6,613 bases of DNA from an uncultured Porphyromonadaceae bacterium (GTDB taxonomy: Bacteria; Bacteroidota; Bacteroidia; Bacteroidales; Muribaculaceae): the NCBI GenBank assembly GCA_946183895.1, contig CAMHDX010000051.1, positions 1 through 6,613 of the forward strand, in the 5' to 3' direction. This document shows, piece by piece, positions 1 to 4,958 of the stretch. Position 1 is the stretch's first letter. Each line of letters begins with the position of its first letter. The notes beneath the pieces are model-generated. The model saw only the letters and a program-made list of their open reading frames with translations, did no database searches and was not told where the DNA came from. Both the position numbers and the translations under genes were made by a program.

Positions 1-173
1 GGCTCGCGCTCGTCGGGCAAGTAACCGAGCAGACGCTTGACAGTGTTCACGCCCACATGTTCGCGCGTCTCGCTCTCGATGTCGTGAACCAGCTTCTCAA
101 TATCGCTGGCTGTGCTGAGGCGAAATCCCGACTTTTCGCGTAGTTTCTGTTCAACAAAAAGAGAAAATCTCAT
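1..173 (-). CDS. N-terminal fragment of a Bacteroidales regulator-like hypothetical protein
   Basis: This is the first 57 codons of a gene that runs off the left edge. It starts with ATG at 173-171 and has no stop. The peptide begins MRFSLFVEQKLREKSGF and continues with an LSTASDIEKLV segment and a TVKRLLGYLPDERE segment. From memory, this layout (LST..D...L...I...T, then a T-KRL-GY helix and a D-E-R-E turn) resembles the N-terminus of a common Bacteroidales family of putative helix-turn-helix-like regulators, but the function is not established here. The start is supported by a perfect TAnnTTTG promoter element about 34 bp upstream (207-214), which would leave a short leader of roughly 25-30 nt. 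The gene has its own promoter region and a 196-bp gap from the thioesterase gene, so it is probably a separate transcription unit. The C-terminal domain, which would identify it, lies outside the window. Confidence 0.6.
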   Translation of the reverse strand, partial: MRFSLFVEQKLREKSGFRLSTASDIEKLVHDIESETREHVGVNTVKRLLGYLPDERE

Positions 174-206
174 GACATAGATTGACTGAAATGGAAAATT
201 AGATGA

Positions 207-214
207 CAAAATTA
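207..214 (-). promoter_or_regulatory. Bacteroidetes -7 promoter element for the left-edge gene
   Basis: The minus strand reads TAATTTTG, a perfect match to the Bacteroidetes primary-sigma -7 consensus TAnnTTTG. It is placed to give a transcript starting near position 200 and a leader of about 27 nt before the ATG at 173. A canonical TTTG -33 box at the usual centre-to-centre spacing (about 26 bp) is not present; the best T-rich candidate (minus-strand GTTT, 231-234) is about 4 bp too close. The upstream side is occupied by direct repeats, which might compensate by binding an activator (inference). Confidence 0.5.
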
Positions 215-237
215 TAAAACATTTACCATAAAACATT
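214..237 (-). repeat. 10-bp direct repeat next to the -7 element
   Basis: The 10-mer ataaaacatt occurs at 214-223 and again at 228-237 (minus strand AATGTTTTAT), with a 14-bp period. The first copy overlaps the edge of the TAATTTTG promoter element by one base. The region is strongly AT-rich, so chance is possible. The position makes it a candidate operator pair. Confidence 0.45.
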
Positions 238-271
238 CATCCATTTCGTCCATTTATCCATTTCGTCCATT
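234..271 (-). repeat. 17-bp tandem repeat (about 2.2 copies) upstream of the left-edge gene
   Basis: Positions 234-271 match themselves at a 17-bp offset with one mismatch (c238 versus t255). The units are 238-254 and 255-271, with a 4-base partial copy before them. The shared core tccatttcgtccatt is at 240-254 and 257-271. Each unit itself holds two related half-units beginning ccatt, so the stretch has a rough 8-9 bp sub-period. It ends about 20 bp upstream of the -7 element of the left-edge gene. It could be a regulator-binding array or a small slippage-prone microsatellite; the sequence alone does not decide. Confidence 0.7.
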
Positions 272-369
272 CTGCCCGATTTCCGGCAGGATTAGAGTCA
301 TCAAAATGTTGCATCACCATGGGTTCATCGTCAAATCAGTTCCTTCCATTGCCGGCACGCACGGCGGCA

Positions 370-828
370 TCAGCCACACCTGTCGGGGTGCTCCATGGCG
401 GTGATGGCATCGCGCCAGTCGTCGCTCACGCGGCTGGGCGCGCCAGTGGCGAGGTCAATGTGGACCATCACGGTGCGACACACGCTCTTGTAGTGGCCGG
501 TGGCAGTGTTGACCAGCACCTGTTCCATCACGAAGCTCTTGTTGCCTATCGACGCCACGCGGGTGAGCACCTGCAGCGGCTCGCCGTGGCGTGTCTGCTC
601 CAGGAAGTCGCAGTTGACGTTGACCGCCATCACATTGACCTCGTTCCAGTCAATCGCCTTGCCGTGAGCCAGCTCAAAGTAGTGGGTCTTGCCCAGGTCG
701 AACAGCTGGAAGTAGATCGAGTTGTTCACATGGCCGAGGGCATCAACGTCGTTGAAGCGCAGTTGGACCGGTGTGGCACAGTGGAACCGCTCGCGCGGCG
801 TGAAGTCATTGGGGTGTTTATCGCTCAT
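370..828 (-). CDS. Hotdog-fold acyl-CoA thioesterase (4HBT family)
   Basis: This 152-aa protein is a normal size for a single-hotdog thioesterase of the 4-hydroxybenzoyl-CoA thioesterase / YbgC / FadM group, which hydrolyses acyl-CoA or acyl-ACP thioesters in the cytosol. The family signature is at residues 24-40: R-F-N-D-V-D-A-L-G-H-V-N-N followed by I-Y-F. By family analogy Asp29 in the D-x-x-G-H-V-N-N segment is the catalytic acid, and the following helix begins with the HVNN turn. I chose the ATG at 828 because it overlaps the dciA stop in an ATGA (825-828) and the family fold starts just after it. The open frame continues upstream to an ATG at 1014, but those 62 residues are read inside dciA and have no family similarity. 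The substrate cannot be told from sequence; a lipid or aromatic acyl thioester is equally possible. It is the last gene of the unit, and I see no convincing intrinsic terminator after it. Confidence 0.85.
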   Translation of the reverse strand: MSDKHPNDFTPRERFHCATPVQLRFNDVDALGHVNNSIYFQLFDLGKTHYFELAHGKAIDWNEVNVMAVNVNCDFLEQTRHGEPLQVLTRVASIGNKSFVMEQVLVNTATGHYKSVCRTVMVHIDLATGAPSRVSDDWRDAITAMEHPDRCG

Positions 829-1115
829 CGGAATACAATTTCTTTGATTACGTCCTTGCCCACCGCCTCGTTGAGGCGCTTGATGAGCACGGTGCGGTTC
901 ATCATCAGCTCGTTGCGCAGGCTCGCACTGGACAGGGCGACATACATCACGCCGCCGCGCACATCGCGGCTGATGGTGTAGCGGTTGATGCCGGGGCCCA
1001 CCACCTGGGGCCACAGTGACGACGCGCGGTGCTCGTCAAACTCGTTGTCAAGATGCTCGTGGCGCAGCAGCTCGTCGAGCACCTCGCCCACGGTCTTTGC
1101 CTCTACCCGCTTCAT
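825..1115 (-). CDS. dciA: DciA family protein (DUF721), replicative helicase loader
   Basis: This 96-aa protein is almost only the DUF721/DciA domain. Conserved features are the L-W-P-Q-V-V-G-P-G-I segment at residues 34-43, the strand V-M-Y-V-A-L-S-S-A-S-L-R-N-E-L at 56-70, and L-I-K-R-L-N-E-A-V-G at 77-86 ending in a V-I-K-E-I-V-F-R strand. DciA is the ancestral bacterial partner that delivers or activates the replicative helicase DnaB at DNA; DnaC/DnaI replaced it in some lineages. Many proteobacterial members carry a long disordered extension, which is absent here, as is usual in Bacteroidetes. The gene starts in an ATGA overlap with the recF stop (1112-1115) and ends in another with the thioesterase start. 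The recF-DUF721 pairing is typical of Bacteroidetes and supports the call. Confidence 0.88.
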   Translation of the reverse strand: MKRVEAKTVGEVLDELLRHEHLDNEFDEHRASSLWPQVVGPGINRYTISRDVRGGVMYVALSSASLRNELMMNRTVLIKRLNEAVGKDVIKEIVFR

Positions 1116-2218
1116 TGCCTGTCGATGTTGATGCCGGTCACGATACCATCGGCGACGCGCATCATGGCATGGTCGCCCTCGAGGCGGCTCATGATGCGGT
1201 CCAGGTGCTCGCGGTTGGTGTCGGTGATGAATATTTGCCCAAAGCGCTCGCTTGCCACCACGCGGATGATGTTCTCGACGCGCGAGGCGTCAAGGCGGTC
1301 AAAGATGTCGTCAAGCAGCAGCAGTGGCGTGGCGGCACAGTATCCGAGCATATACTCAAACTGCGCCAGCCTCAGCGCGATGGTGTAGGTCTTGCTCTGG
1401 CCCTGCGAGGCGGTGAGGCGCATCGGGTGGTCGGCGAGGTTGAGCGTGAGGTCGTCGCGATGGATGCCGCGCGTGGTGTAGCCGATGACCAGGTCGCGCT
1501 GGCGGGTCTGGTCCAACGCCTGCTCCAGGGTCATGTCGTTCAGGTTGCTGGTGTAGGCTATCGACACCGGCTCGCCGTCGCCGGCAATGTCGCGATAGTA
1601 GCGCGTGAACAGTGGCGCGAAGTGCTCCAACCAGGCGGCGCGCTCACGATGAATGACGGTGGCGGCAGCGCTCATTATTTGCTCCACGGTCTCGTACAGC
1701 AGCGGGTCGCTCACCTCGTTGCGAATCATCGAATTGCGCTGTTCGAGCGCCTTGTTGTAGCGTATCAGGTTTGCCAGATACTCGCTGTTGCCCTGCGAGA
1801 TGCTCATGTCGACAAAGCGCCGGCGCACCTCGGCGGGACCGCTAATCAAGTCGGCATCAGAGGGCGAGACCATGACCACCGGCATCAGCCCGATGTGCTG
1901 GCTCAGGCGCTTGTACTCCTTGGTGCCGCGGCGCATCACCTTGCGCTTGCCGCGCTGCAGGCTCACGGTGATGTCTTCCTCAACGTCGTGGCGGGTGTAG
2001 TGGCCCTGCAGCATCATGTACTCGCTGCCGTGGGTCAGCACCGTCTGGTCCGCCTGACCGGTGTGGCTCTTGCACATGCTCAGGTAGTAGACCGCGTCAA
2101 GCACATTGGTCTTGCCCATGCCGTTGTTGCCGATGAGGCAATTCACCTTGGGCGCAAACTCGATGTTAGCCTCGGTGATGTTCTTGTAGTTGAGGATTGA
2201 CAGGCGGTTGAGTATCAT
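1112..2218 (-). CDS. recF: DNA replication/repair protein RecF
   Basis: RecF is an ABC-type ATPase that works with RecO and RecR to load RecA at single-strand gaps and stalled forks. The 368-aa length is normal. In order, the protein shows an N-terminal strand with L-N-Y-K-N-I (9-14), a Walker A G-N-N-G-M-G-K-T (30-37), the conserved S-P-S-D-A-D-L-I-S-G-P segment and following R-R-R-F-V-D (118-137), G-I-H-R-D-D-L (251-257), the ABC signature S-Q-G-Q (271-274), Walker B L-L-L-L-D-D-I (299-305) and a D-loop D-R-L-D-A-S-R (307-313). All ATPase motifs are intact. The N-terminus resembles RecF of Bacteroides species. The ATG at 2218 overlaps the glycosyltransferase stop as ATGA (2215-2218), and the stop overlaps dciA the same way, so translation is probably coupled through all three genes. 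Confidence 0.96.
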   Translation of the reverse strand: MILNRLSILNYKNITEANIEFAPKVNCLIGNNGMGKTNVLDAVYYLSMCKSHTGQADQTVLTHGSEYMMLQGHYTRHDVEEDITVSLQRGKRKVMRRGTKEYKRLSQHIGLMPVVMVSPSDADLISGPAEVRRRFVDMSISQGNSEYLANLIRYNKALEQRNSMIRNEVSDPLLYETVEQIMSAAATVIHRERAAWLEHFAPLFTRYYRDIAGDGEPVSIAYTSNLNDMTLEQALDQTRQRDLVIGYTTRGIHRDDLTLNLADHPMRLTASQGQSKTYTIALRLAQFEYMLGYCAATPLLLLDDIFDRLDASRVENIIRVVASERFGQIFITDTNREHLDRIMSRLEGDHAMMRVADGIVTGINIDRQ

Positions 2219-3312
2219 GACAGGTAAAGTTGTGTCATCGCGTTGTAGTAGCGGTCGTAGGTCATGCTTGCCGCGAAATCGCGACGCGCGTTCTCACCGA
2301 GCCTTGTCCTGAGGTCCGGATGCTCAATCAGGTGGCTGAGGACGGCGGCGAGCGCCAGGTGGTTGTCGGGCTCGACGAGCATGCCGTTCGCGCCGTTGAT
2401 GATGTACTCGGGCTGCGCGCCGTTGTTGGTGGTCACGACGGCCTTGCCCTCCATCATGTACTCCAGGCACGGCAAGCCCAACGCCTCGGGCTGCACGCTG
2501 GGCATCACACCGATGTCCGCCTGGTCAACGTAGCGCAGTATCTGCTCCCTGAAGCCCAGCAGCGACACGTTGTGCAGCAACTGGTTGGCGACAATGAAGC
2601 CCTTGAGCTGGGTCATGAACTTGGGGTGCCCGTCGCCGATAATCACCAGGTGATAGGTGCTCTTGTCCAGCTGGGTGACGGCGCGCACCAGCGTGTCGAC
2701 CCCCTTCTCATGACTGAGCCTGCCGTGATACATGATGATCGCCTTGTCGGGGCCGATGTGCAACGCGTCGCGCAACACCGGCACCGGCAGCGTGTCGGGC
2801 ATCACCGGCTGCTCAATCACGCTGTCGTGGATGGTGTGCCAGTGTTGCTTGTTGGCGCCGGGCAGCAGCGAGGCATAGTGGTCGCGCGTGAATTGCGACA
2901 CAAACACCCACTTGTTGATGCTGCGATAGATGCGGCGGTAGATAAAGTTGGTGCGCACCTTACCCACCTTGTGCACCGAGGCGATGACCTGAGTGTTGCG
3001 GTTCTCGCTGATGCGGCGCGCGTATATTGCGGTCCACGCGTCGCGCATGTTGTGCACGTGCACAACATTGCGACCCGTGCGCAGCAGGGTCGCCAGGCGC
3101 ACGGGACTGTCAATGTCGGTTATACCCTTGAGCGGCAGTATGGACACCGGCACCTCCAGGCGGCGAAAGTGCTTGAGCACGGCATCGTTCTTCTTGCACA
3201 CCACCTCAACGTAGAAGCGGTCGTCGCCGCGCATCTGTGACACCAGGTCGTACACCTGCTGGCACGTGCCGGTCCACACGCTGTCGCTCACTATGTGAAA
3301 TATATTCGTCAT
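2215..3312 (-). CDS. Glycosyltransferase family 4 (GT-B fold)
   Basis: This 365-aa cytosolic or membrane-associated glycosyltransferase has two Rossmann-like halves. The N-terminal half begins F-H-I-V-S-D followed by the W-T-G acceptor-side loop (13-15) and carries V-V-H-V-H-N-M-R (83-90). The C-terminal GT4 half shows H-G-R-L-S-H-E-K-G (196-204), V-I-I-G-D-G (223-228), and the nucleotide-sugar E-x7-E motif with Glu276 and Glu284 inside E-A-L-G-L-P-C-L-E. The family transfers sugars from activated donors with retention of configuration. Donor and acceptor cannot be assigned; capsule, O-antigen, glycolipid or exopolysaccharide are all open. The ATG at 3312 is 5 bp after the SPFH stop, and the gene ends in an ATGA overlap with recF. 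A lone glycosyltransferase between membrane-microdomain genes and recF, with no other sugar genes nearby, is an odd setting. Confidence 0.9.
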   Translation of the reverse strand: MTNIFHIVSDSVWTGTCQQVYDLVSQMRGDDRFYVEVVCKKNDAVLKHFRRLEVPVSILPLKGITDIDSPVRLATLLRTGRNVVHVHNMRDAWTAIYARRISENRNTQVIASVHKVGKVRTNFIYRRIYRSINKWVFVSQFTRDHYASLLPGANKQHWHTIHDSVIEQPVMPDTLPVPVLRDALHIGPDKAIIMYHGRLSHEKGVDTLVRAVTQLDKSTYHLVIIGDGHPKFMTQLKGFIVANQLLHNVSLLGFREQILRYVDQADIGVMPSVQPEALGLPCLEYMMEGKAVVTTNNGAQPEYIINGANGMLVEPDNHLALAAVLSHLIEHPDLRTRLGENARRDFAASMTYDRYYNAMTQLYLS

Positions 3313-3317
3313 CAGGT

Positions 3318-4286
3318 TTACTTGACCGGGGGCTCGGGGGCGTTGAACAACTCGCGGATGCCGCCTATGCTGCCCAGCATGTTGCTTGCCTCAAAGGGCA
3401 GGAACACGGTCTTGGTGCGGTCGCCGCTCGCCACTTGTTCGAGCATCGAGATGTACTTTTGCGCCAACAGGTAGTTGGCGGGATTGGTGCTCTTGCCCAC
3501 AGCCTCGGTGACCAGCTCGATGGCCTTCGCCTCGGCCTCGGCGCGACGAATGCGTGCCTGAGCCTCGCCCTCGGCGCGCAGAATCTCGGTCTGCCGGTCG
3601 GCCTCAGCCTGGTTGATGCGTGCCTCCTTTTGACCCTCACTCTGCAGGATGGCGGCTGCCTTAGTTCCCTCGCTGGTGAGGATGGTGGCGCGCTTGTTGC
3701 GCTCGGCCTGCATCTGCTTCTCCATGGCTTGCAGCACGCTCTGCGGCGGGGTGATGTCTTGCAACTCAACGCGGTTGACCTTGATGCCCCACTTGTTGGT
3801 GGCATCGTCGAGCACGGCGCGCAGCTTGGTGTTGATGGTGTCGCGGCTGGTCAATGTCTCGTCAAGCTCCAGCTCGCCGATGATGTTACGCAGCGTGGTC
3901 TGGGTCAACTTCTCGATGGCGTTGGGCAGGTTGTTGATCTCATACACCGCCTTGAACGGGTCGACAATCTGAAAGTACAGCAGCGCGTTGATTTGGGTCT
4001 GCACGTTATCCTTGGTAATCACGTTCTGCTTGTCGAAGTCGTACACTTGCTCGCGCAGGTCGATGTCGCTGGTGTACACATAGCGACCCGCTACCAGCGT
4101 GACAATCTCCTTGGGGCGGTCAATAAACGGAATAATGATGTTGACGCCGGGCTTGAGCGTGGCGTAGTACTTGCCCAAGCGCTCAATAATCTTGGTCTCG
4201 CTCTGCGGAATGATGACTATGCTCATCTTGACGACAATCAACGCCAGGACGATAATCGCGATTAAAATGATTGAACCGATATCCAT
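3318..4286 (-). CDS. Stomatin/QmcA-type SPFH (Band 7/PHB) membrane protein
   Basis: This 322-aa protein is a full-length SPFH scaffold, a family that oligomerises into membrane-bound cages or microdomains and modulates membrane proteases and envelope integrity. Residues 4-25 form one hydrophobic N-terminal membrane segment. The Band 7 domain follows (about 22-185), with V-I-I-P-Q-S-E-T-K-I-I-E-R-L-G-K-Y (24-40), L-K-P-G-V-N-I-I-I-P-F-I-D (44-56), and the G-I-K-V-N-R-V-E-L-Q-D-I-T-P-P stretch (167-181). An Ala/Glu/Arg-rich coiled coil runs from about 185 to 265, with repeated A-E-A and E-G elements. The C-terminus returns to L-P-F-E-A (296-300) as in stomatin/STOML2/QmcA relatives. HflK/HflC are less likely because an NfeD-like gene lies directly upstream, the classic partner of stomatin-type SPFH proteins. 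The 76-bp gap from nfeD is AT-rich and shows no clear extra promoter. Confidence 0.92.
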   Translation of the reverse strand: MDIGSIILIAIIVLALIVVKMSIVIIPQSETKIIERLGKYYATLKPGVNIIIPFIDRPKEIVTLVAGRYVYTSDIDLREQVYDFDKQNVITKDNVQTQINALLYFQIVDPFKAVYEINNLPNAIEKLTQTTLRNIIGELELDETLTSRDTINTKLRAVLDDATNKWGIKVNRVELQDITPPQSVLQAMEKQMQAERNKRATILTSEGTKAAAILQSEGQKEARINQAEADRQTEILRAEGEAQARIRRAEAEAKAIELVTEAVGKSTNPANYLLAQKYISMLEQVASGDRTKTVFLPFEASNMLGSIGGIRELFNAPEPPVK

Positions 4287-4362
4287 GATTTATAGATTTA
4301 AAAAAACAACAATTAAACGCTCTAATTTGATATTATCATGTGTCGCTCGCGGGAAGCTTCAC

Positions 4363-4815
4363 TCAACAAGGCGCCACTGTGATGATAATAGAATCGATAG
4401 CGACCACCTTGACACGCGCGCCCTCGTCGATGGCGTTGCCGCTCGCGCTACGCGCCTTCCAGTCATCGCCGTCAATGGCGACGCGGCCGTAACCGCCCTG
4501 CTCTATCGCCTGGCTCACCCTGCCCTCACGACCTATAATCGCCTCGGCATTGCTCGTGCGAGCGTCCTCGCCGCGATGCAGATAGCGCAGCACAGCCGGG
4601 CGGATAAACAGCAGCGACAACACCGACACCGCGGCGAACACTATCACCTGCACCGTGAAGCTCAATCCGCACGCCGCCGTGACTATCCCCGCCAACGCGC
4701 CGATAGCGAAACTCATGATAAAGAAATCGCCCGAAAACACCTCTAATATCAGGCACACAAAAAAGACCAATGTCCACAGTTGCCACAAGTGGGCTGAGAA
4801 ATAATCAATTATCAT
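4363..4815 (-). CDS. Short NfeD-like membrane protein (YbbK type, no protease domain)
   Basis: This 150-aa protein has the short NfeD architecture. Three hydrophobic segments lie at about residues 12-28, 31-50 and 53-73, with an acidic E25 and G29-D30 between the first two. A charged linker (78-90) leads to a C-terminal OB-fold-like domain (91-150) starting E-A-I-I-G-R-E-G-R-V and carrying G-G-Y-G-R-V-A-I-D-G-D-D-W-K-A-R (107-122), the hallmark of the NfeD C-terminal domain. The ClpP-like serine protease of long NfeD is absent. Members of this class bind and probably anchor or regulate the adjacent SPFH protein in the inner membrane, as with E. coli YbbK and QmcA. The ATG at 4815 follows a strong Bacteroidetes promoter by about 22 bp, with only a weak GAGAG before the start. 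It is apparently the first gene of the six-gene unit. Confidence 0.88.
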   Translation of the reverse strand: MIIDYFSAHLWQLWTLVFFVCLILEVFSGDFFIMSFAIGALAGIVTAACGLSFTVQVIVFAAVSVLSLLFIRPAVLRYLHRGEDARTSNAEAIIGREGRVSQAIEQGGYGRVAIDGDDWKARSASGNAIDEGARVKVVAIDSIIITVAPC

Positions 4816-4837
4816 AGCTCTCGTTTTTAAGTTTTTA

Positions 4838-4869
4838 CAAAATTACCACGTTTATCGCTTATTTGCAAC
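4838..4869 (-). promoter_or_regulatory. Bacteroidetes-type promoter of the nfeD-SPFH-GT-recF-dciA-thioesterase unit
   Basis: On the minus strand TAATTTTG (4838-4845) matches the -7 consensus TAnnTTTG perfectly. GTTG (4866-4869) matches the -33 box TTTG at three of four positions, and the centres are 26 bp apart, as expected. It sits just downstream of the hppA terminator and predicts a transcript start near 4831, about 15 nt before the nfeD ATG. The leader is short and AT-rich, with no sign of a riboswitch or attenuator. Confidence 0.75.
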
Positions 4870-4881
4870 TTTTGTGCCAAC

Positions 4882-4927
4882 AAAAAAATCAAGGTCCGGA
4901 ACCCGCGGGGGCGACCGGACCTTGATT
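4882..4927 (-). terminator. Intrinsic (rho-independent) terminator after hppA
   Basis: A perfect 13-bp inverted repeat pairs 4887-4899 (aatcaaggtccgg) with 4915-4927 (ccggaccttgatt) around a 15-nt loop that is itself GC-rich. Read on the minus strand, the second arm runs straight into T7 (4882-4888), the classic terminator layout. It begins 31 nt after the hppA stop codon and just before the nfeD promoter, so it separates the two transcription units. There is no T run on the other side, so it acts in the hppA direction only. Confidence 0.95.
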
Positions 4928-4958
4928 GAGCGTTATCGCGTGTAGATGCGGGCGCGCG

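Noticed and set aside
272..289. Hairpin ctgcc...ggcag as a terminator for the thioesterase unit
   Set aside because: Only a 5-bp stem with an 8-nt loop and no following T run, about 80 bp past the stop; too weak to call.
319..981. Plus-strand open frame opposite the thioesterase and dciA
   Set aside because: It spans two convincing minus-strand genes and shows no domain; no promoter or start context supports it.
829..1014. N-terminal extension of the thioesterase to an ATG at 1014
   Set aside because: These 62 residues are a Pro/Arg/His-rich out-of-frame reading of dciA; the ATGA-coupled start at 828 places the hotdog signature at the normal position.
1016..2200. Long plus-strand open frame (394 codons) opposite recF
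   Set aside because: It is antisense to an intact recF with all ATPase motifs. Its translation is His/Val/Ala-rich with no recognisable domain, as expected from the complement of a GC-rich gene.
2230..3240. Long plus-strand open frame opposite the glycosyltransferase
   Set aside because: Same low-information His/Val/Ala-rich composition; the minus-strand GT4 motifs are clear, so this is a GC-driven shadow.
3237..4265. Long plus-strand open frame opposite the SPFH gene
   Set aside because: It is the complement of the Ala/Glu/Arg-rich coiled-coil coding region, giving a Leu/Val/Gly-rich translation without family features.
4353..4360. Perfect palindrome gaagcttc in the nfeD-SPFH junction
   Set aside because: An isolated 8-bp palindrome with no second copy or promoter context is expected by chance.
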